From the NCBI RefSeq assembly GCF_020171785.1, contig NZ_JAIVAE010000007.1:1-64000 (forward strand): a stretch of DNA of 64,000 nucleotides, written 5' to 3'. The translations under genes and the position numbers were made by a program. Position 1 is the stretch's first letter; the number at the start of each line of letters is the position of its first letter. Below are positions 29,611 to 40,550 of the stretch, one piece after another. This DNA is from Guptibacillus hwajinpoensis. GTDB lineage: Bacteria; Bacillota; Bacilli; Bacillales; Guptibacillaceae. Under the pieces are notes generated by a model. The model saw only the letters and a program-made list of their open reading frames with translations, did no database searches and was not told where the DNA came from.

Positions 29611-30271
29611 AACACTATTTCCTAATGTGAACTGGGAATCGATGTGGGAAGCGACTATTCAAACAGCTTACATGACGGCCATTTCCGTGCTAGCAACGTT
29701 TATTCTCGGTATTCTACTTGGACTACTATTGTTTCTAACCGGAAGGGGAAACATATGGGAGAACAAGTTTGTTAATAGCATTATTGCTGGAATCGTAAAC
29801 TTATTTCGCTCGATCCCGTTTATCATTTTAATCATTCTACTCATTCCGCTTTCTGTTTACATTATTGGAACGATGCTTGGCGCGAATGCAGCTCTTCCAG
29901 CCCTTATTGCAGGTGCGGCACCATTCTATGCGCGAATGGTCGAAATTGCTCTTCGGGAAGTGAATAAAGGAGTGATTGAAGCATCTCAGTCAATGGGGGC
30001 TTCGAACGGGGAGATTATCTTTAAAGTACTTCTTCCTGAAGCAATGCCAGCCCTCATTTCGGGTATTACCGTAACGGCGATTGCGCTAGTAAGCTACACT
30101 GCAATGGCTGGTGTGGTTGGTGCAGGGGGACTTGGGAACCTCGCTTACCTTGAAGGTTTTCAAAGAAACAATCCTGACGTGACGCTCGTTGCGACAGTTT
30201 TAATATTGGTTATTGTTGCGATACTTCAGATTGCTGGAGATTTAGCAACGAGAGTAATAGATAAACGATAA
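29603..30271 (+). CDS. metP: Methionine ABC transporter permease
   Basis: A 222-residue inner-membrane permease (MetI/MetP type) with about five membrane helices. The EAA loop that contacts MetN is seen in EASQSMGASNGEIIFKVLLP. The ATG overlaps the end of metN, so the genes are coupled. Confidence 0.94.
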   Translation: MVETLFPNVNWESMWEATIQTAYMTAISVLATFILGILLGLLLFLTGRGNIWENKFVNSIIAGIVNLFRSIPFIILIILLIPLSVYIIGTMLGANAALPALIAGAAPFYARMVEIALREVNKGVIEASQSMGASNGEIIFKVLLPEAMPALISGITVTAIALVSYTAMAGVVGAGGLGNLAYLEGFQRNNPDVTLVATVLILVIVAILQIAGDLATRVIDKR

Positions 30272-30289
30272 GGAAAAGGAGAGAATAAG

Positions 30290-31129
30290 ATGAAGAAATT
30301 TTTATCCCTATTTGCAATACTGACTCTTGCAGTACTTGCAGCGTGTGGCAACAATGGTGGAAACAGTGAAGGATCTGGAGAAGGCGAAGATTCAAAGAAA
30401 ATCGTAGTAGGTGCTTCAAACATTCCGCATGCTGAGATTCTTGAAGAAGCAAAGCCGTTGCTTGAAGAAAAAGGCGTAGAGCTAGAAGTTAAAACGTTCC
30501 AGGATTACATTCTACCGAATAAGACGCTAGCGAATGGTGAATTAGATGCAAACTACTTCCAAACGATTCCTTATATGGAGTTGCAAATGGAAGAAAATGA
30601 TAATTATGATTTTGTTAACGCTGGAGGCATTCACATTGAGCCAATCGGTGTTTATTCACAAGATTATAAGAGCTTAGATGAGCTTCCGGATGGTGCTCAG
30701 ATCATTATGAGTAACTCTGTTTCTGACCATGGACGTATGCTTTCTTTACTTGAAGCTCAAGGACTTATCACACTAAAAGAAGGCGTGAAGGCTTCTGATG
30801 CAACAGTAGAAGATATTGCAGAAAACCCTAAAAACATTGATTTCAAAACAGACGTAGAAGCTTCACTTCTTCCCCAGATCTACCAGCAAGGTGAAGGCGA
30901 TGCGGTTATGATCAATACAAACTATGCGATCGATGCGGGTCTAAATCCTCAAGAAGATGCCATTGCTCTTGAAGATTCCGACTCACCTTACGTGAACGTA
31001 ATTACTGTCAATAAAGGTGATGAAGATAACGAAGCGATTCAAGCATTAGTTGAGGTTCTACATTCTGATGAAATTCAGAGCTTTATTGAAGAAGAATATG
31101 ATGGTGCTGTCGTACCAGTAGACGAATAA
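30290..31129 (+). CDS. metQ: Methionine-binding lipoprotein
   Basis: A 279-residue substrate-binding protein of the NlpA/MetQ family. The lipobox is AVLAAC with Cys near residue 19, followed by a Gly/Asn/Ser linker. The fold core shows GASNIPHAEILEEAKPLL and LDANYFQTIPYM. It delivers methionine (and perhaps its isomers) to MetN-MetP. ATG 30290 has AAGGAGAG upstream. Confidence 0.95.
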   Translation: MKKFLSLFAILTLAVLAACGNNGGNSEGSGEGEDSKKIVVGASNIPHAEILEEAKPLLEEKGVELEVKTFQDYILPNKTLANGELDANYFQTIPYMELQMEENDNYDFVNAGGIHIEPIGVYSQDYKSLDELPDGAQIIMSNSVSDHGRMLSLLEAQGLITLKEGVKASDATVEDIAENPKNIDFKTDVEASLLPQIYQQGEGDAVMINTNYAIDAGLNPQEDAIALEDSDSPYVNVITVNKGDEDNEAIQALVEVLHSDEIQSFIEEEYDGAVVPVDE

Positions 31130-31130
31130 G

Positions 31131-31168
31131 AAAAAAGGTTCTCCGTCATTTGACAGAGAACCTTTTTT

Positions 31169-31171
<3 letters not shown>
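31131..31171. terminator. Bidirectional terminator metQ / ldh
   Basis: AAAAAAGGTTCTCcGTC (31131-31147) pairs with GACaGAGAACCTTTTTT (from 31152); T- and A-tracts flank both sides, serving the two convergent genes. Confidence 0.9.
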
Positions 31172-32146
<975 letters not shown>

Positions 32147-32154
32147 TCATAAGC

Positions 32155-32160
32155 ATCATA
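32155..32160 (-). promoter_or_regulatory. Predicted ldh -10 element
   Basis: TATGAT on the minus strand. The sequence 17 bp upstream (CACTAA) is a poor -35, which fits a promoter that needs an activator. The predicted start is near 32148. Confidence 0.5.
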
Positions 32161-32181
32161 ACGTATCCCGTTCGTTATTAG

Positions 32182-32197
32182 TGTGATATACATCACA
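32182..32197. promoter_or_regulatory. FNR/CRP-type operator before ldh
   Basis: TGTGATATACATCACA is a perfect match to the Bacillus Fnr pattern TGTGAnnTAnnTCACA. Its centre lies 41.5 bp upstream of the predicted ldh start, the classical position for an activator of this family. Rex sites (TTGTGAAnnnnTTCACAA) are similar, but the A/T at the inner flanks differs. Confidence 0.65.
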
Positions 32198-32298
32198 TGT
32201 AAGCGATACAAAAAACATTTCTATAGAAAAGAATGGATAGCATGGTTAACCGCTTCTCATACTAGTATGGACAATTAAGATAAAAGGAGGCCTGTGTT

Positions 32299-32670
32299 TT
32301 GAAACAGGAACAGGAATTTAACAATTTCGCAGAAGCGGCATTACATGATTATAAAGAAGGATTAGGCACATTTACCGAGAAGATGCCCCAGCTTGCTAAA
32401 AAGTATTCGGCATTTACAGAAGCATGCTTCAAAGAAGGGGAAGTTAGTCAAAAAGAGAAACAGATGATTGCGCTTGGGATTTCGATTTTTTCGCAAGATG
32501 AATACTGCATTATTTATCATACAAAAGGTTGCCTTGATCAAGGTTGCTCCGAACAGGAAATTCTTGAAACGATAGGGGTAACAGCAGCTTTCGGCGGTGG
32601 AGCTGCCATGAGTCAGGCTGTTACACTTGTACAAGAATGCATAAAAGATTTGAATCAACCGAAGCACTAA
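32299..32670 (+). CDS. Carboxymuconolactone decarboxylase-like protein (YurZ type)
   Basis: A 123-residue all-helical protein of the AhpD/carboxymuconolactone decarboxylase family. The characteristic region is [21 protein letters not shown], with a CxxxH rather than the AhpD CxxC, followed by [17 protein letters not shown] 32299 has AAAGGAGG 8 nt upstream. B. subtilis yurZ occupies the same place between the met transporter and suf genes. It may be a small redox or detoxifying enzyme; the substrate is unknown. Confidence 0.8.
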   Translation: MKQEQEFNNFAEAALHDYKEGLGTFTEKMPQLAKKYSAFTEACFKEGEVSQKEKQMIALGISIFSQDEYCIIYHTKGCLDQGCSEQEILETIGVTAAFGGGAAMSQAVTLVQECIKDLNQPKH

Positions 32671-32898
32671 GTCAATCAAGTTTCTTCCTATATATAAGCT
32701 GTTTTGCATCGAGCGTGAATGAGGGCGGATTTGGAAGAAAAAATAAGAATTGATGTTTTTTAACTATTCAGAACAAGCTTCATCCTCCATTACTCGCTCT
32801 CATCCCTTAATATGATGTTTGTGGACTATTGATGTAACGTGATAAAGTATTTCTTGTAAGTAAAACGATATTGAAAGGATTGATTCATTATTAGCCCC

Positions 32899-33075
32899 AT
32901 GCGGTTAAACCACACACCTGAAATGGAAAAGGCGATGTACCAGTCTCACGGAGTAGGTTATGCAGAATATAGCCAAAATTTCAACAAGCGTATGCAAGTC
33001 GAAAAAGAGCGTGAGATGGATCACCGTCGGAGTCTCAAAATGGTTAGTGAATTCGACCGTAAACTATCTAGATGA
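32899..33075 (+). CDS. Small basic protein, 58 residues
   Basis: A short frame encodes MRLNHTPEMEKAMYQSHGVG and continues with a charged helix (RMQVEKEREMDHRRSLKMVS) ending EFDRKLSR. The biased, protein-like composition and a dedicated terminator 30 bp downstream support a real gene. The start is uncertain: AAAGGA at 32875-32879 is 19 nt from ATG 32899 but 7-10 nt from two in-frame ATT codons (32887, 32890); an in-frame TGA sits at 32881-32883. No family is recognised. It lies between the yurZ-like gene and the suf operon. Confidence 0.65.
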   Translation: MRLNHTPEMEKAMYQSHGVGYAEYSQNFNKRMQVEKEREMDHRRSLKMVSEFDRKLSR

Positions 33076-33104
33076 ATCAGCATCCAAAATAACCAGATAT
33101 AATG

Positions 33105-33132
33105 AAAACCAGTCCAATGTGACTGGTTTTTT
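33105..33132 (+). terminator. Terminator after the 58-residue gene
   Basis: AAAACCAGTC (33105-33114) pairs with GACTGGTTTT (33121-33130), followed by TT. Confidence 0.88.
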
Positions 33133-33203
33133 ATATGAGGATTTCGTTGTAGGTGTATGGATTAAATGGTAGGCTTAGAAGGGTATGAAACGAAAAAATC
33201 AAC

Positions 33204-33328
33204 GATTCATTCTCATTTTGAATAGCAACCCGATTCGTAGCGAACGCTATAAAGTATGATCACTGCGTTCCTTGATATTAGTTTGGATTTGTTATAAAAT
33301 AAGAATGAAAATAGATTGAGAATGAATC
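33204..33328. repeat. Inverted 12-bp repeat upstream of suf
   Basis: GATTCATTCTCA (33204-33215) is repeated as its exact reverse complement TGAGAATGAATC (33317-33328), about 100 bp apart. The second copy ends 12 bp before the sufC -35. It could be a pair of binding sites for one regulator; it only faintly resembles a Fur half-site. The stretch 33133-33340 holds no gene. Confidence 0.4.
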
Positions 33329-33340
33329 AGCACACATTCC

Positions 33341-33368
33341 TTGACATACACCTTATAGTTACTACAAT
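33341..33368 (+). promoter_or_regulatory. SigA-type promoter of the suf operon
   Basis: TTGACA (33341-33346) and TACAAT (33363-33368), 16-bp spacing, about 40 bp before sufC. Confidence 0.8.
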
Positions 33369-33408
33369 AAGGAAGGAATAGTATAAACGTTATTGGAGGT
33401 ATTCACAA

Positions 33409-34194
33409 ATGGCAGCATCAACTCTAAAGATTGAGAATCTTCATGTTTCCATTGAGGGAAAAGAGATTATCAAAGGATTGAACCTTGAAATAAATGGTGG
33501 AGAAATCCACGCAGTAATGGGGCCGAACGGTACAGGTAAATCTACCCTTGCTTCAGCTATTATGGGCCATCCAAAATATGAAATCACTGAAGGCAGCGTC
33601 TTCCTTGATAATGAAGATGTACTTGAAATGGAAGTTGATGAGCGTGCAAAAGCTGGACTCTTCCTTGCAATGCAATATCCTAGTGAGGTAAGTGGCGTAA
33701 CAAACGCTGATTTCCTTCGTTCTGCAATCAATGCTCGTCGTGAAGAAGGCGATGAAATTTCTCTAATGAAATTCATCAAAAAGCTAGACGGCAAAATGGC
33801 TGAACTTGATATGGGTGAAGAATTTGCACAGCGTTACCTGAACGAAGGTTTCTCTGGTGGTGAGAAGAAGCGTAACGAAATTCTTCAGCTTATGATGCTT
33901 GAACCAAAGATCGCTGTTCTGGATGAAATTGACTCCGGTCTAGATATCGATGCGCTTAAAGTTGTGTCTAAAGGTGTTAATGCAATGCGTAATGAGAGCT
34001 TCGGTTGCTTAATTATCACTCACTATCAGCGTCTATTGAACTACATTACACCTGACAAAGTACACGTTATGATGCAAGGTCGTATTGTTAAATCTGGTGG
34101 TTCAGAACTAGCCCAGCGTCTTGAAGAAGAAGGTTATGATTGGATTAAAGAAGAACTCGGAATTAAAGACGAAACAGTTGGTCAAGAAGCGTAA
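33409..34194 (+). CDS. sufC: Fe-S cluster assembly ATPase SufC
   Basis: A 261-residue ABC-type ATPase that powers the SufBCD scaffold. Walker A is GPNGTGKSTLAS, the signature FSGGEKKRNEILQLM and Walker B IAVLDEIDSGLDIDAL are all the SufC forms. ATG 33409 follows TTGGAGGT. It is first of sufC-D-S-U-B, the Gram-positive order, and has its own strong promoter. Confidence 0.96.
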   Translation: MAASTLKIENLHVSIEGKEIIKGLNLEINGGEIHAVMGPNGTGKSTLASAIMGHPKYEITEGSVFLDNEDVLEMEVDERAKAGLFLAMQYPSEVSGVTNADFLRSAINARREEGDEISLMKFIKKLDGKMAELDMGEEFAQRYLNEGFSGGEKKRNEILQLMMLEPKIAVLDEIDSGLDIDALKVVSKGVNAMRNESFGCLIITHYQRLLNYITPDKVHVMMQGRIVKSGGSELAQRLEEEGYDWIKEELGIKDETVGQEA

Positions 34195-34212
34195 GCAGTA
34201 AGGAGGATGACA

Positions 34213-35520
34213 ATGTCAGTGGATACGAAAATTGCATTCGATCAAGAATACATTAAAGCTTATTCAGAAAAGCGTCAGGAACCGAAATGGATGGCTGCCC
34301 TACGTTTGAAGGCATTAGAGAAGTCTGAGAACCTTCCAATGCCAAAGCCTGATAAAACAAAAATCGATAAGTGGAACTTCACTTCATTTAAACATGATGT
34401 AGCTGGAGAAGCGATTTCATCACTTGATGATCTTCCTGAAGATGTGCGCGATCTTGTTGCTAAAGATCAAGAGTCAGGAAATCTTCTTGTGCATCGTAAT
34501 ACAACGCCTGTTTTTAGTCAGCTATCGAATGAGCTAAAAGAACAAGGTGTGATTTTCACAGATATTCAAACAGCTCTTCAAAATCATGGGGATCTTGTTG
34601 AGAAGTATTTCATGAAAGATGTTATGAAGGTAGATGAGAACCGTCTAACTGCCGTTCACGCAGCTCTTCTTAATAGTGGTACTTTCTTGTATGTTCCTCG
34701 TAACGTAGAAGTGGAAGTGCCAATTCAAGCTCTTTATTGGCAAGAAGACCCTGAAGCTGGTTTGTTCAACCACGTTATCATCGTAGCCGAAGACAATAGC
34801 TCAGTCACATATGTGGAGAACTTCTTATCATATGGACATGATGTAGAGTCGGTTGCAAATATTATCGCTGAAGTTCATGTTGGACAGAATGCCCGCGTTA
34901 CGTTTGGTTCTGTTGATAACCTTGCAAAAGGTGTGACAACTTACGTAAACCGTCGTGCGAATGTGGCACGTGATGGGAAAGTTGACTGGGCTCTTGCTCA
35001 AATGAACGATGGCAACACGGTTTCCACAAATACAACACACCTTATTGGTGATGGTTCTTATGCTGATTCTAAGACCGTAACGATTGGTCGCGGAAGTCAG
35101 AGCCAGAACTTCACGAATCAGATTTTCCATCATGGTCAAAATTCTGAAGGTGTTCTTCTTGTACACGGTGTTCAAAAAGATAGTGCGAGCGCGATCTTTA
35201 ACGGCGTAACGAAGATTGAACATGGTGCGAAGAAATCAAATGGTGAGCAAACACAGCGTGTTCTCATGATGAACGAGAAAGCGCGTGGGGATGCAAATCC
35301 AATCCTTCTCATTGACGAAGATGATGTTATGGCAGGCCACGCTGCATCAGTTGGTAAAGTTGATCCAATTCAGCTTTATTACTTGCAAAGCCGCGGGATT
35401 TCCCGTCAAGAAGCGGAACGTTTGATCATCCACGGTTTCCTCGCTCCAGTTATTAACGAACTTCCGATCGAAGGCGTTCGTAAACGTGCGGTAGAGGTTA
35501 CTGAAGGGAAAGTTAATTAA
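34213..35520 (+). CDS. sufD: Fe-S cluster assembly protein SufD
   Basis: A 435-residue right-handed beta-helix scaffold component. The C-terminal block DANPILLIDEDDVMAGHAAS with the conserved His, and RGISRQEAERLIIHGFL, are SufD/SufB family signatures. ATG 34213 has AGGAGG 6 nt upstream; ATG 34207 touches that site. It pairs with SufB to hold the nascent cluster. Confidence 0.95.
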   Translation: MSVDTKIAFDQEYIKAYSEKRQEPKWMAALRLKALEKSENLPMPKPDKTKIDKWNFTSFKHDVAGEAISSLDDLPEDVRDLVAKDQESGNLLVHRNTTPVFSQLSNELKEQGVIFTDIQTALQNHGDLVEKYFMKDVMKVDENRLTAVHAALLNSGTFLYVPRNVEVEVPIQALYWQEDPEAGLFNHVIIVAEDNSSVTYVENFLSYGHDVESVANIIAEVHVGQNARVTFGSVDNLAKGVTTYVNRRANVARDGKVDWALAQMNDGNTVSTNTTHLIGDGSYADSKTVTIGRGSQSQNFTNQIFHHGQNSEGVLLVHGVQKDSASAIFNGVTKIEHGAKKSNGEQTQRVLMMNEKARGDANPILLIDEDDVMAGHAASVGKVDPIQLYYLQSRGISRQEAERLIIHGFLAPVINELPIEGVRKRAVEVTEGKVN

Positions 35521-37177
<1,657 letters not shown>

Positions 37178-37278
37178 CCCACTTCCAAGTGTTGTCACCG
37201 CTTCTTTTTCATACTAGAATGATGGAAAGAGAACAACAGCCAAACACTGACATGTGTAATGTCAAGGAGGGAAATAGA

Positions 37279-38676
37279 ATGGCTAAAAAAATGCCTGAAG
37301 TTGGCGAATACCAATATGGTTTTAGTGATAAAGACGTTTCAATTTTCCGCTCAGAGCGCGGTCTGACTCCTGAAATTGTGAAAGAAATTTCACGCATGAA
37401 GGATGAACCTCAGTGGATGCTTGATTTCCGCTTGAAATCACTTGAGCATTTCTACAGCATGCCAATGCCTCAATGGGGTGGAAACCTTGCTGATCTTGAT
37501 TTTGATGAAATTACGTACTATGTAAAGCCTTCTGAGAAGTCTGAACGTTCATGGGATGAAGTACCAGAAGAAATCAAAGCAACATTCGATAAGCTTGGTA
37601 TTCCTGAAGCGGAGCAAAAATACCTTGCGGGTGTTTCTGCACAGTACGAATCTGAAGTAGTTTACCATAACATGCAAGAAGACCTTGAGAACATGGGGAT
37701 TGTCTTTAAAGATACCGATACGGCTCTTAAAGAAAACGAAGATCTTTTCAAAGAATACTTCGCGAAAACAATTCCTCCAACGGATAACAAGTTCTCAGCT
37801 CTTAACTCTGCTGTATGGTCAGGCGGTTCATTCATCTACGTTCCTAAAGGTGTGAAAGTCGATACACCGCTACAAGCATACTTCCGAATTAACTCTGAGA
37901 ACATGGGTCAGTTCGAGCGTACGCTTATCATCGCTGATGAAGGTTCTTCTGTCCATTACGTTGAAGGTTGTACTGCACCGGTTTATACAACTAACTCTCT
38001 ACACAGTGCTGTAGTTGAGATCATTGTTAAGAAGGATGCATACTGCCGTTATACGACGATTCAGAACTGGGCTAACAACGTGTTTAACCTTGTTACGAAG
38101 CGTGCAGTTGCGGAAGAAAATGCTACGATGGAATGGATCGATGGTAACATTGGTTCCAAACTTACAATGAAGTATCCAGCTGTTATCTTAAAGGGTGAAG
38201 GCGCTCGTGGTATGACGCTTTCAATCGCTCTTGCTGGTAAAGGACAGCACCAGGATGCTGGCGCTAAGATGATTCATTTAGCACCTAACACTTCTTCGAC
38301 AATTGTTTCGAAATCTATTTCAAAACAAGGCGGTAAAGTAACATACCGTGGTATCGTTCACTTTGGCCGCAAAGCGGAAGGTGCTCGTTCAAACGTTGAG
38401 TGTGATACGCTTATCATGGATAACGAGTCGACTTCTGATACAATTCCTTACAATGAAATCCTTAACGATAACATTTCTCTTGAACACGAAGCGAAAGTAT
38501 CGAAGGTTTCTGAAGAGCAGCTCTTCTATCTTATGAGTCGTGGTGTATCTGAAGAAGAAGCAACTGAAATGATCGTAATGGGCTTCATCGAACCATTTAC
38601 GAAAGAACTACCTATGGAATATGCGGTTGAAATGAACCGTCTCATTAAATTTGAGATGGAAGGTTCAATCGGTTAA
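37279..38676 (+). CDS. sufB: Fe-S cluster assembly protein SufB
   Basis: A 465-residue scaffold subunit, same length as in B. subtilis. Signature parts are [34 protein letters not shown] and [17 protein letters not shown] 37279 follows AAGGAGGG; the upstream in-frame stretch to 37189 has no ribosome site. The 100-bp gap after sufU contains no clear terminator, so it should be cotranscribed. Confidence 0.96.
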   Translation: MAKKMPEVGEYQYGFSDKDVSIFRSERGLTPEIVKEISRMKDEPQWMLDFRLKSLEHFYSMPMPQWGGNLADLDFDEITYYVKPSEKSERSWDEVPEEIKATFDKLGIPEAEQKYLAGVSAQYESEVVYHNMQEDLENMGIVFKDTDTALKENEDLFKEYFAKTIPPTDNKFSALNSAVWSGGSFIYVPKGVKVDTPLQAYFRINSENMGQFERTLIIADEGSSVHYVEGCTAPVYTTNSLHSAVVEIIVKKDAYCRYTTIQNWANNVFNLVTKRAVAEENATMEWIDGNIGSKLTMKYPAVILKGEGARGMTLSIALAGKGQHQDAGAKMIHLAPNTSSTIVSKSISKQGGKVTYRGIVHFGRKAEGARSNVECDTLIMDNESTSDTIPYNEILNDNISLEHEAKVSKVSEEQLFYLMSRGVSEEEATEMIVMGFIEPFTKELPMEYAVEMNRLIKFEMEGSIG

Positions 38677-38688
38677 ACTTCCATTCCC

Positions 38689-38718
38689 AACGAACCGGAT
38701 TTTCCGGTTCGTTTTTTC
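38689..38718 (+). terminator. Terminator of the suf operon
   Basis: AACGAACCGGA (38689-38699) pairs with TCCGGTTCGTT (38703-38713), followed by T residues. Confidence 0.92.
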
Positions 38719-38847
38719 TATTAGATCGGCTTCAAAGTGGGCATGATTGACGTTATCTTGAAATAGTAGAGGGGGATTTTCCCTTGCTATTTTCGGGTAA
38801 TGATATGAGAATAAAGTAAGAGAATCAATGAAGAGAGGAAGTATTGC

Positions 38848-39702
38848 ATGATTTACATAGGTGTAACAGGATGGGGCGATCATGATGATCTATACCCACC
38901 AGGTGTAAAAAGCAATGAAAAACTTTCGATATATGGTTCACACTTTCCTACTGTTGAAGTTGATTCGTCTTTTTATGCTGTGCAACCGGCTCGAAACTTT
39001 CAAAAATGGGCTGATGAAACGCCTGAGGGCTTTCAATTTGTTGTGAAAGCTTATCAGGGAATGACGGGTCATCAAAGAGGAGATATTCCTTTTGAGTCGC
39101 GTGATGAAATGTTTCAAGCGTATAAGGAATCGCTTCGCCCGCTTCAAAAAGCAGGGAAGCTTGCGATGGTGCTATTTCAATTTCCACCATGGTTTGACGT
39201 GAACAAAGAAAATGTGAACATCTTGAGAGACTGCAAAGAGCGGATGGGAGACATTCCATGTGCTGTCGAATTTCGGCATCAGTCTTGGTATCATGAAGCA
39301 TTTCGTGAGAAAACACTGAGCTTTCTAGAAGCGCAAGGATTCATTCATACCATATGCGATGAACCTCAGGCAGGAGAAGGATCCGTTCCATTAGTGATGG
39401 AAACCATACATAAGGATCACGTTCTTGTGCGTCTTCACGGAAGAAATACGAATGGATGGACGAATCCAGGGAATCGTCATAACTGGCGAGAAGTGCGTTA
39501 CCTGTATGATTATAATGAAGAAGAATTGCTTGAATGGAAAGAGCGAATCCTAGAATTAGAAAAAGAATGCAATGAAGTGTTTATTCTATTTAACAATAAC
39601 TCAGGTGGTCACGCTGCAAATAATGCAAAGTGGATGATTCAAATGCTTGGAATTGAGTATACGAATTTAAATCCTAAGCAACTTGATCTTTTTGACCTGT
39701 AA
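38848..39702 (+). CDS. yunF: DUF72 family protein YunF
   Basis: A 284-residue TIM-barrel-like protein of the DUF72 family (YunF). Typical parts: MIYIGVTGWGDHDDLYPPG, TVEVDSSFYAVQPAR, CAVEFRHQSWYHEA and the C-terminal VFILFNNNSGGHAANNA. ATG 38848 has GAGAGGAAG upstream. It starts the yunF-E-D-C-B series. No enzymatic activity is established that I can name. Confidence 0.9.
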   Translation: MIYIGVTGWGDHDDLYPPGVKSNEKLSIYGSHFPTVEVDSSFYAVQPARNFQKWADETPEGFQFVVKAYQGMTGHQRGDIPFESRDEMFQAYKESLRPLQKAGKLAMVLFQFPPWFDVNKENVNILRDCKERMGDIPCAVEFRHQSWYHEAFREKTLSFLEAQGFIHTICDEPQAGEGSVPLVMETIHKDHVLVRLHGRNTNGWTNPGNRHNWREVRYLYDYNEEELLEWKERILELEKECNEVFILFNNNSGGHAANNAKWMIQMLGIEYTNLNPKQLDLFDL

Positions 39703-39713
39703 GGAGCTATACA

Positions 39714-40535
39714 ATGCTAATGTGGATACTGTTATTTATCATTGGTCTAGCTGCTGGAACGATTGGTAGCCTGGTCGGTCTTGGCGGGGGGATTATTATC
39801 GTTCCTGTGCTTCTGATTATTGACCAGTACACAAATTGGCTTCCAGTCTTATCACCACAAAAAATAGTTGGAAGCTCAATCGTTGTCCTTGTCGCCATCG
39901 GACTTTCTTCTACCCTCGCCTATATGAAAAAGAAAAGCGTGGATTATAAAAGTGGCGCTCTTTTTTTTCTAGGCAGTGGTCCAGGAGCAATTCTTGGGGC
40001 GTGGCTGAATAAATTTATACAGGTTGATTATTTTTCCATCTATTTTGGGGTATTTATGGTGCTTGTTTCCATATTATTAATGGTAAGGAACCGTTTACGT
40101 CCGATGAAGTTGAATGGGCAATTTCAACGCTCGTATACGGATTCAGATGGAGTACAAGTAAACTATACCTTTTCTGCTCTTGCAGCTGTGATCGTTTCGT
40201 TCGTTGTTGGCGTCATTTCCGGTCTTTTTGGAATAGGTGGCGGGTCTCTCATGGTACCGGCGATGATTCTCTTATTTGGATTTCCGACAACAGTTGCGGT
40301 TGCGACCTCGATGTTTATGATTTTTCTTTCAAGTATAACAGGTACCCTGACGCATTTAGCGCTTGGTAACATTCAGTGGTTTTTACTACTCGGATTAATT
40401 CCAGGGGCCTGGATTGGAGCAAAGTGCGGATCGTTTATTAACCAGAAACTTTCGGACAAAACCATCGTGGTGATTTTAAGATGGATGTTAATCATTGTCG
40501 GTGTCCGACTTATCTGGCAGGGAACGATGGGGTAA
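39714..40535 (+). CDS. yunE: TauE/SafE family membrane permease YunE
   Basis: A 273-residue integral membrane protein with about eight helices in two homologous halves. Each half has the glycine-rich TauE/SafE signature (GSLVGLGGGIIIVPVLL near residue 18 and SGLFGIGGGSLMVPAMIL near 175). The family exports or imports sulfonates, sulfite or organic anions. ATG 39714 has AAGGAGC upstream, 12 bp after yunF. Confidence 0.9.
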   Translation: MLMWILLFIIGLAAGTIGSLVGLGGGIIIVPVLLIIDQYTNWLPVLSPQKIVGSSIVVLVAIGLSSTLAYMKKKSVDYKSGALFFLGSGPGAILGAWLNKFIQVDYFSIYFGVFMVLVSILLMVRNRLRPMKLNGQFQRSYTDSDGVQVNYTFSALAAVIVSFVVGVISGLFGIGGGSLMVPAMILLFGFPTTVAVATSMFMIFLSSITGTLTHLALGNIQWFLLLGLIPGAWIGAKCGSFINQKLSDKTIVVILRWMLIIVGVRLIWQGTMG

Positions 40536-40550
40536 GAAAGGAAGAGTGTC

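Noticed and set aside
32198-32211. Cre-like TGTAAGCGATACAA next to the ldh FNR site
   Set aside because: Only 12 of 14 positions fit and the mismatches are in the conserved right half.
32960-33172. A 70-codon plus-strand frame
   Set aside because: It overlaps the better-supported 58-residue gene in another frame and passes through its terminator.
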